NCBI GenBank assembly: GCA_014706295.1
Contig: JACSVZ010000006.1
Coordinates: 27,152,629 to 27,216,628, forward strand
Source: Lycocorax pyrrhopterus obiensis
Taxonomy: Eukaryota > Chordata > Aves > Passeriformes > Paradisaeidae
Direction: 5' to 3'
DNA: 64,000 nucleotides
The translations under genes and the position numbers were made by a program. Below, piece by piece: positions 36,701 to 51,700 of this stretch; positions within the stretch are counted from its first letter, which is position 1, and each line of letters starts with the position of its first letter. Under the pieces are notes generated by a model, which did not search any database, was not told the DNA's origin, and was given only the letters and a program-made list of their open reading frames with translations.

Positions 36701-39700
36701 GGAGTTTACATATAATTATTAATTTCAGTAACTTTTTTTCCTTCTCTTCTGAAAGTCTCATGTAATTTACATGATATTTACATGTAATTTTTATTAATCT
36801 CCTGTAATTCGCAAGAATGTCTCCTACATTTGCCATTTACTCATTAATTTGTAGAAGTCTTTTTCAGATAAATACTTTTACCTTTCCCCCCTCATATTTC
36901 TGAATAGGAAACATTAATTAAATTTTTAATGAATTTTAACTATTGATGTGCATTTTTTTGGGTTTGGGAAAGATGTGCCCATGTTTAGAAGTGAGATTCT
37001 GCAGAAACATAGTAGTTCACTTGCCTACAAGCTGTGAGATCACAGTTTATACGATGTTCTAGCATGAGAGAACTAGCTACGTGGAGTGATGTAGCTGGTA
37101 CAGTGGGAGTGATTTTAAAAATTGAATCAGTATATATTTGTCTTTAATGCTAACCCATGTACGTTTTTCTTTCACGTATAGCTGCTGCTGAGGTAAAACA
37201 ATACTTGACGTACTTGCACCAACGGTTTTGAATAGCTTTAATAAAAAAAAAAGTGTCTGGAATTTTGCAGTACTTCAGAAACAGCAGGATGTTTCTGAAG
37301 TATTCAGTCTGAATTAATGAAAAATCTTTTACAGTTTGCATAACCCAGAGTATGAGATGGCTTCCTGGTATGACTCGGAAGTTAAGTGGTTACTAGATCT
37401 CGTGATCAGTGAGGCAGATGGAGAATCCATTCAAGTTGTCTCATGGCTTGTTGGTAGTGGATAGCAGGCTTGTTAGATATCTCTGTTAAGATTATGAAGA
37501 TTTTTTTAATAAGTTTCCTTCTTTTAAAAATTAAGATGTAATTTTGTTCATACAGGAAATGCTTCAAGAAAATCAGTTTGGTCTGTTCACATACAAATGA
37601 AGTGCTTGGAAAATAAATATTTAAACTGCCTGATCTTCTGTAACAATTCATTCGCTGGCATATTGATTTTTATATGTATTAAACACAGTACTTAAGTAAT
37701 ACATCAATACAAAATACATAATTTTGCTAGCTGTGCAGAGGTGACAGTTTTTGAAATTATGAATAAAGTTGAACTTTCTTTTTGTGTTGGCTATTTGTTA
37801 TGTTGAGTGTTGGAGCTACTACACTTGCGAGGGTAAACTAATGATGAAACATTATTTTGAAGGTACAGCAGGGCAGAACTGGAAATTTGGAGAAAGAGTT
37901 GGCAGTGCAGTCGACCAAACCTGATTTCACATCTCCTCCTGCCTTATTCAAATCAGGAATTCCAACAAACAGGTCAGTTAGCTGTAACTCATGACCAAAG
38001 AACTCTTTCTACTGTTACCTCTATGACTTTGAAGTTTACGATTTTTGTAGGAAAAAAAGGAAAACATGTTTCTGTAACAGGTAGAAAAGAGGGGTAGAGG
38101 TGTCCTAATCCCATTTAGCATAATGAGACATGAATACTATGTTACTACCTTCTTGGCTATGCTATGCTAATGCCTTCTTGGCTATTAGGGAAAAAGTAGA
38201 AGAAAAGGGGAGAAAAAACAGCAGGACCAGCTTGTTTTGTAACAAGACAGTTACAAAAATCCAGTTGTTGATCTATGTCACTGTGTTTTCTGTGTAGAAT
38301 TAGATTTGCCTTCATAATATTTCTAGTTAGGGTCCTTATGAGTATTAGCTAACTCATTTTTTCAGTTAAACAAGATGGAATCTGACAGCTCTGACTTTAA
38401 TAAGTGGAAGAATTCCTGGAACCTAGTCTCTTTCCTGCAAGGCAGCTTTAGTTTCTCCATATTTGAATTTTTTATTATGCTTTCTTTGAAATGAGAGAAA
38501 TTATTTCCTTAGTGGGGTTCTTCTCCCCACTTTAGTAAGTGCTTTAGTAAGTTCTGTCTTTTGTATCTAAGCCACTGCTGTTTGATATCTGGCACTTGGC
38601 TTAGGATGAATCCATGCTTCTGTTTTACTTTAGTTATTTAGCGATCCTGTTTAGAAGTTTTGGTTCTGTGCAAATTAAAAGCCATTATATTACTGTCATA
38701 TTACAAACGATGGTAAGAAAGGTAGAACAGGTTGTTCACTTTCATCGTCAACCATTAAAGGTTAGGAGCTATGACCTGTCTTTAGCACTGCATCCGTAGG
38801 TACCTTGATTAATTTAAAGGCACTTGTGTTCAATTATTCCATCCAATAAGAGTCAGTTCAACACCCAAATGTATTTTTCTTGGGGGGGAGCGGGGGGGAG
38901 GGAATCAATCATACCCTTGCCCGCACTTTTCTTTCACTTCTAGAATATTCCTTCTGATAGCCTAAATTTTTCTCCCAGCTCTCAGGTTATGCTGCTCCAT
39001 GTTTAGTAAATTTTAGTTCTTTGTTTTTCTATTTTTCTTTGTCAAAGAAACAGGAAGTCTTTCTAACTTCATGCCAACCCTGTAGCTATTTTTTAAATTT
39101 GCTTTTCTGAATTGCTTTTAATGTATGATGCTCTTGTAACAGAGGCCTCAAACTGGAATGTAATGTTCACAGGGTAAGGATTCCAAATCTGTATCTAGCA
39201 TAGGTTTTGTTACAGGATTTCAATTCTTTGTTCATCTTGGTGGTGGACAGAGAACCTCTAAACTACTTTAGGAAGTAATTAGTGACCAGGATATTAAACT
39301 GTAGTCAAGTTTAAAGTTGTCGAAAAAATGCATTGTGTAAATTCTGCAGCTGTGTGAAATTTGCAGTTGTTGTGACAACTGTGTCACTTTTTAACTTTTT
39401 TTTGACATATCACTTTGTGACATATCACTTTGACAATTGTATCACTTGTGCATTCCAGTGGGTAGAATAGGTTGTTTTATATACATTTAGTGTGAATACT
39501 GTAATTATAAGTTGTTACAATGACAAAACTGACTTCTGCCCTTATTTAACACTTGCTCCTATGGATACACTTGCTTAAAATAGATTCTTCTGTAAAGAAA
39601 GGTATTTCTACCAAGTGGTCAGAAGAGATTTTGAAAGAAAACTGCTCAGAAATCTGAGAGTAGCTCAGTGAGTGCATATGTGTTAGCTGTGTGGATTATA

Positions 39701-42700
39701 TATGCTTCTACTTTAATGACTTTTCCATAATGCATCTACCATTTTCTGTTTATTAGAGCCTGCATTACTAACTTCTGTATAACCAGGCAGTGTTTTATGG
39801 GGTTGGACTAATTTCTTTCTTTAGTTAAAGAGTTTATTTTAGGTAAGCGGAAAATTTTCAGCAATGTAGCTCTTCAGTAATTTAAAATAATTGCCTTTAT
39901 GCCATGTAGCATTTGCAGTAGCCTTGTTGAGAAATTACTGGAAGCACTTCTCATGTAGCAGTAAAAATTCTCTTGGCTTCTAGCAGTCATTGATATATTT
40001 TGTGAAAGGGAGAGAAGACTGATACAATTTGGTATAGCAGCATTGATGTGGGGATTGGTAAGAAAACAGAAAGATCTAGGCAATTTATCTCACCAGAAAA
40101 AGCAGCAGCTCTTAGTCGCAGACAAACACTGCCTCCAGAAAAGCCAGTTCAGGCATCAGAAAGTGGTAGGAACAATACAGGAGGGACCAATTATGGGAAT
40201 TAAGGTAAAGGGTAAAAACAATTCAGGGCATGATGCTCATTTAACATTTTAGTTCCTCAGTTACTAGTCAGGGCTGCAATATTGCCCCATGGATGATTTT
40301 ACACATGGACATTGCATTGCATATTGCTCTTCAGTTGCAAGTCTGGGGACAGATAGTGGTGTTTATTTTTTTTTCATTTGTTTGTAAAAGAAAATGAAAA
40401 CAATTTTGTGCTTATGCTTTTACCTTTTTGATTTGAGTACAGCAGATGCTTGCGTGTGATTGCAAATTGTCTCAAAAAATCCCAAAAAACCTCTGAGGTC
40501 TAGCAATAATATTACTCGTTACCGATATGGAAGTTGTAGTTGACAAAATAGGAGCAGTATTATTGCTCACCAGCAAATGAGTGTTGCTAATTCACTAGAA
40601 TTGCATCCTAAATGTGTAATTGAAAGAAAAATTCAGTGCTTGTTCATACAGTGTATCTCTGTGAAATTTTGCTTAAACAGTGGCTGTCTTAATCATAGCT
40701 GAGATACTAGTTGTTTAGAAATGACACCTGGATTTCTTGCCTTGATTCTGTGATACTTAGGACTGTTGAGTGCATAAAGTGTTGCATGACCCTGAAGGAG
40801 GAGTTAGATCATAATGGAAATAGTTTAGTAAATGGACATTGTATACAAACAATATGGTATAAAATCAAATCTTTGTTCTCTAGAGGAAGTTAGTTAAAGA
40901 TTTATTGTGTGCATAGTCATAATTATGGTAAAAACCTGAAGGAACCTCTTTTGACTGTAGTGCTTTCTAGACCATGAGGAGGACTTTGGTATGTTTCAAA
41001 TGTGTCCTAACCAACTACTTCATAGAAGCTGGGTTTTTTTCAGACCAGTGCTTTTCTTTATGTCATTTTTGAAGGACTGTGAGACAATTTTTCTTTAGTA
41101 GTAGAGAAATAAGCATAAGTTTCATTTATAAGCTGGCTGCAAAACCTTGTATTTTCTCATTCAAGTAATACATATAGCAACTCTCCATCACAAAACTTAT
41201 TTCTGTCAGAAGTTTTTTGGTTTTTAACCTCCATTTATTCTTTTACTACAGTGTACATTACATTTAAATGGGTTTTGCTTTCAGAGAAATTAGCCCATCA
41301 GTGCAGTGGGCTATTCATCAGCTATATCTGTGCTTAGGGCTTTCTGTAAGCAGATTTTTTATAGAAAATAGATCTCTGATCTTTCATTACTATGAAAAAA
41401 TACCAGTTTCTTTTGTTTCATTAACTAGCCTTGCAAGACTTAAGTAAAGGATACTCAGATATTATTCTGAAAAAAATTCTATTTTCTATACAAATGGGTT
41501 CTGTAGTAAATCTGTTAGATTCTTATTTATATCCATCAGTGGCAAGCTCAGCAAAGTTGAGGCTGTCCTCAAGAGGAGAAAAATAAAACGTAAAATATAT
41601 AAGCAAAACAAGAAAGAAGAAGAGAACATATTGAAGCATATTATAATTCCATATGTATTAGACTATACTGTAAGTCTACTAAATAAATGTGGCCTCCAGT
41701 AGTTAGTCTGTTTCTGAATTCTGAAGAGTCATATGGGGGTGTTCCAAAAAGCAGATTATTTATTTTATCTGTGTTAAGGATTAGGATTTCTGAAGCTATG
41801 AACTTGGAAAATAACTGGGTTTGCCTTCCTTTTTTCTTCTTCTTCTTTTTTCTTGTCTTTCTCTTTGCTCTGTAGAATCTAAACTCAGCTTGCCAAATGA
41901 GATTGAGTTATCTTTCTGAATTAATCTCCATGGAGAGTGGTATTCTTAGTGCAAATAACTCATAAGTAACCATTCTCTAATTGGAGTGAAATAACTCAGA
42001 GTTGCTGGAATGTTCCTTTCAAGCTACACTTTGTATGAACTCTGCTGTGGGTTCATGTGCATCCCACACGTGTGGATTGCCTTTTTATGTTTCAGTGGAT
42101 CCGTTGGGAACGCATCTGTATTCCAGGTGCCTTGATCGCATAAGGGACAAACCAAGCCCTTCCTTTTCTTTTCTTACGGCACTGAGACAGAAACCGAGTA
42201 GTGCCTGCTTAACATCTTATCAGGACTCTAGATAATGTCTAGGGAGTCTTGGAAATTTCTCCTTGTGCCAGCTTACTGTGACTTAATATGTGTGACTTTA
42301 CCTGTGATTCGAGGTGTCATCGGCTGCTTCATTTGCAACTGAATCTATGCTTCCTTGTATTCAATTTCAAGCTCTTTTAGTGGAGTACTCAATGAAATCG
42401 TTATTGCAGTCTTAGGAATAGAGAATTTGTCAAGTTCAAGGTATGATGGCAATTTCCCGAACTCATCCGTCATTATGAAAATTAAATCTCTTGGCAGTTG
42501 TTGGAAAGAACAGTGGACATAACACTATACAACATTATTTAAGTAATAAAGTACCATCTCAGTGAGACGGAGCACAGGTATACTCTTCACAATCTAAATT
42601 AAGTGAAAGCTCTATTTATTTCAGTAAAGTTGATGTCTAGGAATCAACTAATTGGTAGTCTAGGTTTGCTTCATTGGATATTGCAGTGGTGTGTTTGGGC

Positions 42701-45700
42701 TGCTTTCCAAGCCAAAATTAATATTATTGTAATATGGTTGAGGCATATATTGCTTTAATGCCCAGTACTCTTGCATTGATGTCACTGTGTGTGTTTTCAG
42801 TGCTGATTTTAAGAGTTGCTGGCAGTGTGCAAACAGTACGAGAGGAGGAGTCTTGATTCTTACTGTGTACATCACTCCCAAGTGGAAGCCCTGTAAATCA
42901 GTGGAGTGAGCCAGGCAAGGACTTTTTGCTGTGGAATAGTGTCATCTGTTATACACAAGGACTAAAGCTAGGTAAAATGAGTTTTCTAGGATATGGTTTA
43001 GATAATTAAGAGAAGATACCGGTGATGGAGGAGAACAAGTGTCTTAGAACTCTAAAACCAGATGCACTGTTAGTGAGGACTGAGATGGTGAAAACAGTTG
43101 TTTTAACAACCATTTTATAATACCTATGTTTTCAATTTAGTTACTTAAAGCAAAATAATAATCCAGTTTAGAAGTGCTGGAAGGCCATGCAAGACCACTG
43201 GGGAAGTTAAGAAAAGCAGGTGTTGGTTATTGGAACAATCTAACTTCTAGGATGGGGTATTAGAAGACCAAAGGATTTCTTAAATTTGTGTTATCGTTGT
43301 TTAGTATATATTGCTGTATAGTGTATATACTGTTTTATTTTGCAGGTATGTTCTCAGACTCTTGTACCATAGCACTGGTTTTGTTTGGGTTTTTTTGGTT
43401 TTTTTTTAAACTCTAAACTATTGTCCTTAATAAGCTTGCTTTAAAATCCGGGAGGAAGCTCTAAACCCAGATACTGAAAAGCTCAGAGGACAGGCATTTG
43501 GATCATCCTAAGTATGCAGTCTGCTACGGACCTTCAGATTATCTCTGGGAGATCTAACTGTTCCTTCATGCTCTAGTGTCTGCTGTGTCTTTTTCAGTTG
43601 CCTTGGAATCTAGGTGTCTGAGCAATTGGAGTCCAAACTATCAGTCTGGCAGAACTCTGAGCCTGTAACTCCAATTTACAGTTGTTCTTCCTAATATTTG
43701 TACTCACGTGGTTAGTAGCACACTAGATGCAAAAAAGACAAGAACTTGTCTTCTGAAACTAGAAGTATTTTTTTCTTTCTATGGATTTGTTTCTATGGAA
43801 ATTTCAGGAAGGTTTTTTTCCAGTCTTTTACTGTTATATATCATGCTCTTGGTGAATATTATCAGTTTAATCTGCTCTGGTTTCCCTTATAGGTGAGACA
43901 CAGATGAACCTTTGTTTCTCTTAACCATTAGCACTGTAGTTTTGTACGTCATTTTCTAACAAAGTTGACCTAGGTGAATCTTACTTTCTAATGTCTTTTA
44001 GAAATCAACAATGGCCTGCAGAGCAGGTAGAATCACAGAACCATAGAAAGTTAAGGGGTTGGAGTGGACCTTAAAGATCATCTACCCCAACCTCCCCTGC
44101 CATGTGCAGGGACATCTCCCCTAGACCAGGTTGGTCAAGGCCTTAGCCCAACCTGGTTTTTATAACTTATGCAGATAGGTTTTGTCTGCGTAAGGGTTAT
44201 ACATCTTCTTTAAACCTTGGTTTCTGGTGTTTTAGGGCTGATAACAGGAAAGTTCACTATAGTCCAAAATAGTGATTCCCATTGTCACAAATACCAGGTT
44301 TTAGTTTTACTAGGTGACATTCAGATATTTGTCATATTTTCTGGTCTGGTGCCCGGAGTACTTCTTTTGTGTCAGTATATTCCCCTATGGTTAATTATAC
44401 TTTGAATTTTAGTGTTTATGTTATATGCTTATGTTTTTTTCTTCTGTCTTACCTTTGTTTGATCTTGCTTGGAGCCCTTCATTATGGTTTCATGCAATTT
44501 AGAAATTATTTCTAATTAATATTTTATGGCTATTTTACATTAGATTTTTGTGAAAGTTCTGCTTAACATATTATTTTCTTTCTGAAGTTTTGGGATCTTT
44601 TTGTTTGATTGGTTTTTTTCCTGTAACAGAAGAGCAGAAGTGGTATCTTTTATGGGGTGGAAGGAGACTGCTGTAGAGTATGCCTTTGTTTATTAAAGGA
44701 GTCTTTATTGCTATATTGTTTAGTTCCATATGCTTGTTCTATATAGTTCAGCAAATGGATCACCTTTCGTGTTCTTCAGAAAGAGTCTTTTATGTTTTCT
44801 ACAGAAGAAAGAACTTTTGCCATTTAGAATGAGAGAAGTCCATAAGGCTTTCTTCTCTCTCTTTTTCTCTTTTTTTCCCCTTTTCTGATTCTGCTTGTTG
44901 ATTCTGGTTTGTCCTGTGTTGCAGGCGGATATCTGGCACAATAGATGTGATTGGACAGTCCATCACTATCAGCAGGGTGGAAGGACGACGGCGTGCTAAT
45001 GAAAACAGCAACATACAGGTTTTACACTGCAGTTTTGCATTCTATTTTTGACTAAAAGACATTTGGCTTTCCCCATAGCTTCTGACTAAAGCATCAGTGT
45101 ATATGAATGAGTAATACATAAGTAGCTTTAAGTTCAGGAATAAGGTTTTGGCAGTTATTGAAATAAATTAAGATGAAATATTTGATAAATTTGAAAAGAG
45201 AAATGTTTTGGTATACCTCTTACTGCAGAGAAATGAGCAATGTTGCAGACCTGTGGTCCAGGAGACAGCATTGGCTCTGCCAGATCTGCGTGGGATTGTG
45301 TTTTGTTTATGAAGTGACAAAGATAAATATTTAAATTGTCAATTTGTTCCCTGTTCCTGCCAGACACTAATGCTGAAAGTGAAAGCCCCCTTGTATGCAG
45401 TTCGAGAAATGCAGTCTTTTAAAAATAAGGTGTGAAAGAATAAATAGTTGATAGTAGCTTGTTTTTAATTATATTGTAGTATTTTACCATAAATTGCAAG
45501 ATTAGTCTTCATGTTTTTAATCTTTAGACTTTTATTACCCTGAGAAAGCAACTGAATCTATTAAGATGGAATACACTTTTCTCCTGAAGAATCAGAGAGA
45601 AGGATCAGGGTTGCTTGGTGCCATTTTCATGCCAACTTAGGTTAAGGTTAAACAGTGAAAATAGTAATGGATTGTAGTGCTGATACTGAAAAAAATGCTA

Positions 45701-48700
45701 TGTGTTTTTCATCTGATCTCAGAGTGTTTAAGTGATTTATAGTCTTGGGTCATTTTCATGCTTTTCCTATTGATTTTTAAATATTTTCCGTTATATACAT
45801 TTAAGGTGCTCTTAGACCTTCAAGGGTACTTGGCAAATATGGCACACTGAACTGGGTATGCAGGTAGAACTTACACCATCTCAATATGGGTCTTTAGGTG
45901 AGAAGTGATACTTGCTATTTTAGTAACTGGAAAGAGAGGAAACCTATCTTCTGCCCTTTTCACATAGCAATTGTAACTAGAGTTTGATATTTTACAGGTT
46001 CTTTCAGAACGCTCTAATCCTGAAGTAGACAGTTTTACCAAGCCACCTCCATTTTTCCCTCCAGGAGCTCCACCTACTCACCTTCCACCACCTCCTTTCC
46101 TCCCACCCCCTCCAACTGTCAGTACTGCTCCACCTCTGATTCCCCCACCAGGTAAATATCGTGCACTATATAGGACGTGAATAATAAGAAATTCATTAAC
46201 ATCAAATGCTTCAGGTGCATTGTGCAGAATTTCAGAATTTCATGTTCTGCTCTTTTCTTAAATGTATCTGTAAGACAAAACCAGGAACTTTTATTTTTAC
46301 TTTCTCAGTGAGTATAATCCCAAGTAGTAAATAATTACCTAAAGACTAACTGCTGGTTCTTGTGTTCTTGAAAATGTTTGAAGTGAGAAGCTGTTTTCTG
46401 TACTTCAATAACTGTTAATGCAATTGAGAGGTACATGTCAACACATCATTCTACAAACTTTTGAACTAAAAGTATGGCATACTGTGAATTTGTGTCACAA
46501 GTTGGATTCTCTGATGTCTAGGGTCAAAGCAGCAAGAGAAGTTCTAATTCCCCTTTTCTCTCACAGCGTGTATGAATTCCCAAAGTTTGGATAAGTATTG
46601 CCTTTGCTCTGTACCCTTTCATTCAGTCAGAAGTCTTATTAGTCCCTGATTTTTTTTCCAGTGTCCTGTGTCTATGAATCTTAGAGGAATCAAAGCTCTT
46701 TGAGAACTCCTCCCATTATTAATCTGTTTTGAAATTTACTGCTATTTACTGAACATTTATTGAAATTTGACATATATGGAAATTTACTGGGAGAAGCGTC
46801 ATGGGCATTTGCACAAGTCGTACAGTTACCCGTGCTTGTCATTTTAAGGCATTAAGTTCAAAAGGATTTGGCAAGAAACTGAGAAGAATGGTCAGTGAGA
46901 AATTAAAATAGATGGAGAAACTTTGTGGAGTATTTGAGTAGGAAAGTGAAGCATTTGTCTACAGAAGAGACTGATTTAAGGGAGAGCCTCTATCCTTATT
47001 TTCTCTTGTTCCTTGGATTCTTTTGCTTGATTTGTTCCGAAAATCATGCTGAGCAGTTTCTTCGCTATTCTGCTTTCAGAGGGAATCTTTTAAAGTTTCT
47101 CTGTTAATATCCTTACGTATAAGCAAAGAAGTAACATTATTTGAGTGCAGCTAGTATGAGCCTTTATAGGGTTTAAATCCTCATAGAAGAAGTTGCTTCT
47201 TCAATTGCTCCTCCTAATTTTAAAACTTAACTCATTCTGCCTGGCAAGCTCTGGCTTTCCTCAGTGATGGTCATACACAAAAATCATAACACCTGGAAAA
47301 CTCAGAAGAGATTTAAGGATAAAATAATTCTCTGTCCTTTCCCATTTTTTTTTTTCATAAATATAAAAAATGTAGTCTCTGAAGTGAGAATATGATAGTG
47401 CTCTGGCGATTTTGTGATGTTTCCTTACTGGGGGAGGGGACAGAAAGGGAAGGAATGTGACAATAATAGTTGCTGCGGTTTTAAGCTTCATTTAAACCTT
47501 TCTGATAAAACAATATATGTAGTGCATTGCAGGTTTTTAGAAAGTAATGATTTTAATTGTAATTGGGTTCAGAAAAGGTGTTCTAAGTTGTATATTATTA
47601 AAAACATGAGAACCACCCCTACAGATACCCCAGATACACTTCGTGCAGGGATGTCACATAAAGGTACTGGACTTGTCTTATGAAACCCCTCACCTGTTGA
47701 GTTTTTAAAGGTGAAGGAAATCCACATGTGTTGCAGATCAAGCCAGCAGGTTTTAGTCTCATGGTTTACAGGCAGGTTTATGACACAGGCTTGTTCAAAA
47801 GGTCTTCTGGAACATCCTTCCGTGCTTCGAGTAGATTCGAAAATAACGATTAAGAGCTGTGGATTTGGTTTCCTCAGGCCTGTGTTTTAATTGTGCTGTT
47901 GCCAGCTCTTTACCATCAAAGCTGTTCCTAAAATAGAATCTGCCATCCCTTCTAGGTTCACTGGAGGAGGAGTAAAAAAACTACACTTACCCAATATTAA
48001 ACTGGGACTACTTGCCAGAAAATTTAAGTATTCCAAATATAAAACGTCCTCCAAAAGCGCCTTTGGAAAAGAATCTTGCTTTGAAGTTAGGTCTCTTGTT
48101 CTGTATTCGTTCACTCTTGTGATTCAAATCTTTTCTGAGGAACAAGTCCTGGAACAATTCAAAGCACCAAATGTAGAAAATTCTCAAATAGTCGTAGGAG
48201 ATGACTGGCTGTGGCAAAAAATGTGCTAGTTTCTGTTTGCTAGGTTTACTGCTATGTTGGAGTAATTTTCCTCTAAAGCAAAATGTGGATGCTTGTTAAC
48301 CAGGCTTTAAAAGTTGGTTTATGTGCTTTGGTTTAAGTGTGTAGTTAAAAATGTGACATATATTTGTGATTTAAGAAAAAAATTTCTCTGAAATATTGAA
48401 TTTCTGTTGCATAACTTTGCAGTATATACCAGGGTTTGGTAAGTCACTGCTCAGCCTCAGCATCTTAAGTGTGTACTTTTTATGTTGTGATACAGAGAAT
48501 TTGACCTAATTTAGCATGTGGCAAGAGAACCAAGTTGAGTTATATTCCATTTCTGAGGGCTGTTACACAGTTCAGCTAATTTGCAGTATGTTGTTAAGCT
48601 ATGGCAGTGTTGTTCATGTTTGATTCCTTACTCCACAAGCAGAGCACATGTGGCATTGCTTTCCTTTAGTAAAACATACTTGATTTTCTGCAAATATTTA

Positions 48701-51700
48701 CCAGCCTTGAGTTAGTAGGATGGTATACGATGCCTGAAGGCAGTTTTGAGCGCCTTAGGTAAAATGGTGCACTAATGACATTTGGGTTGCTTTTGACACA
48801 CAAGCCTGAGTACTTAGGTGTGGGCTGGATGTATCTTTGCGGCAGCACAAAAATGTTGTAGTGGCATGACGAGGTCTATACTAAGCCATTGCACTGGTAC
48901 AGTGTAGTCTCTTCACTGCAAGAAATGACAAAATATTTCAGTGTTTTTTCTCAGGAGTAGTAATTTGTAGCTGGTGACACTACAAGTATATTTTCGTACA
49001 CTTAGAAGGCTAAGGAGTGAGGAATTAAGAAATTATTTATTTTCCAGTAACTGAAGCTTATTATTTTTTTTCTTGTTTTGTGTCATATTTGTGTATTAGT
49101 GAGGAAGGTGAGGAAAAACATTTGTTTAGATCTTATTAGATCTTTTAGATGTTTTTGTCAACTTGGCATGTAGAGTCTTTCTTCCTTTCTGATACCATCA
49201 AGTAAATTAGCTTCTATTTTAAAACTATGTAGGCATTAATCATGACTCTTTAAAAGTTCTTAAAGGTTTTTGTGGGAAAAAATGCTTATGTGGGTTTTTT
49301 TAAGTGTAATACCCTACATTAACCAATTCATTAAAATTACTTGGACGTTTGGTCTCTGGATATTAGTTGTATTCAGTCTGTCTTAATTTTGTTTGAATGG
49401 CACTCAAGTGAAAATTTTCATTCGACTTTTAGTCTTGTGATATTTTTACTTTTAGTTCTGCACAAGATAACGTTTTTGTGAATGAGGAATCTTTTAATAG
49501 TTTAATATAAAATTTTTCCTTTTTGTAAAGAGGAGTTAGCTGATGGGTTTCCACGCAGTTCTCTGGATAGTGCTGAGTGTCATGTGCAATGCTAACAATA
49601 TACTGGTTTTAGTGCAGCAATTGAAATCTTTCTAAGTATAAGGTGGAGCTAATAAATCACTTTGAGAGAACTTCTGGTATTTTTCTAGCTTATGTTCTTA
49701 ACGTTGATGTATTATATAACATATCCATGCTTAACATTTATGTATTATATATATTTTTAGTATGTTTTAGGCTCAGGAAGGATATATTCATTAGAACAAT
49801 TAACCAAAAAAGATTAATGGTAAACACTTTGGCTTTGCAACAGTTTGAGTTCTTAATCTTGATTTTCTTTCAGGAATTTTCATCAGGAGTGTTTGGTCTT
49901 TTAAATGTTACACTGTCAAACATTTTATGGTGTGATACCCAGTGTTCTTAACAACTATAGTGCACATTGGAAAGCTTTTGTGCTGGTGAAGAGAAAATGA
50001 CTCATGCAGTTTAGAAATTTGGCTGTTGGAGTTCACTGTCTCCTGATTTACACTTTGGCTAAGAGATCAGATTTTGAATCTTCTGGATTGGACAGAAACC
50101 TCACTTGTATTTCACCATTTGTTTACTCCTACAGGATTAATCCTGGTAGGAATTCATGTCAGTGAAATTGCCAACAATTAGGGAACTTTGATATTGATCA
50201 CTCTTCCTCTGCTTGCATATTCCTTCATTCTGTCCTTCTATCAAGGCAGTCTGGGAGCAGTTGGCATTTCTAGACATTATAAATACATAGATTTAGTAAA
50301 ATGTTGCTGCCATACAATAGTCATTTAGTTTTAATGTTGAACTAATGAGATACACGTACATTTCGTCACGCAGTGGTCAGTACTGTTCTGTGTGAACGTT
50401 TATGCAGTTGTGACAAAACTGATGAAAGCACTTGCCATAATTTTCTATTCTCTCACTCCCCAAAGTTTTGCCATGAGTTGTCACACTGAACGTACTTACT
50501 TTTTAATGGAAGCAGAGTTGTTGATAACCAAAAGTGCTTTATGCCTAGTGAAGTAGTCTATTTTCTGTCAGTATTGCTTTAGCCCAGTTTATTACGTAGC
50601 AGGGTTAAGTGTTCAGTTCAGGTAAAGCTAGTTCTTTGCAAAGCGTGAGAAGATAACATCCTTTAAAGTGTACAAATTATTTTTACCTTGTAATCATTCC
50701 TTTTATAATCAGTAAGATAGGTTTATATGTTGAGGCAGTATATTTTGTTAGGTCAGCTAATTTAGTTGGGAACAATTTTCTCAGCTTTTAACAGCTAAGA
50801 TAGATCTGAAAATCAGTTTAGAGTAAACCTTGCACATGCTTCTGTTAAAGGATGCTCCTTTCTCAGATATTTACAAGAAAATAGAGAACAAAACAAATCT
50901 TTTTCCCTCCACGTAGCAACTGAATGATGAACTGCAGTGTCATAGCGTTGACTCAGACATCTGTATTGCTTACTGCTGCCTGAGTACTTTGTTCATGTGG
51001 ACATACCATTTCCTATGCCAAGCTGTTGAAGGTCAGAGGCCAATTGCATTTCCTTCCATCCAACCATGGAATGTAAAATAAAGCAAATGTAGTCTATGGG
51101 ATGTTACTTTCCTTCTGTATACTAAACATTTTAGGGTTATGAATTTAAATCTAACCTTGAGACCCAGAGTCTATTCTTCACTATTCTTGCCTCTAAATAA
51201 GATCTTAAAGAATAGGAATTTAAATTAAAAGCTAGGTTTCACAAGGCTTGTTTAAAATTTTAGCAATTTATATTAATGTGAGATCTTGATCTGAGGACAC
51301 AGAAAATATGTTATCATTCTTCTTGATCGTGTATGTAGTGAAAGCTCAATCTGGTTTTAGATCTACAGATAATAAACTATTACTGTGTCTGATATTTGTT
51401 GTCTTTTTAGGTATACCAATAACAGTGCCACCACCAGGTAAATTTGCTTAGATTTTTTTTCCACATTTGGTTAAGAGATGAAAATTTAACTGATGTGCAA
51501 CTTATCAACTTCCTTTCAATTATATAGATAAAAGGTCTTATGTACTAAACTATATGTGTATATGTAGGCTCAGTTATTTTGATGCCAGGCAGAAGAGAAA
51601 CTGTATGAAAATGCTGTTGACTAGTGGACCTAAACAGCCACTTTTATATATATCTATATTTCCTTATTTTCTTTAAAATCTTTTTTTCTCAGCTATGCAG

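Larger units (their letters stand above)
37973..44924 (+). other. FIP1L1: FIP1L1 intron 9
   Basis: A 6.95 kb intron. It contains the decayed exon (40097-40204), a short CR1 fragment (44029-44163), a two-copy GACATATCACTTTG duplication (about 39402-39434) and a G-rich tract (38881-38901). The rest looks unique. Confidence 0.8.

Noticed and set aside
47887..48229. Overlapping open frames on both strands in FIP1L1 intron 11
   Set aside because: Mutually overlapping, no recognisable protein, no splice signals in a fitting phase.
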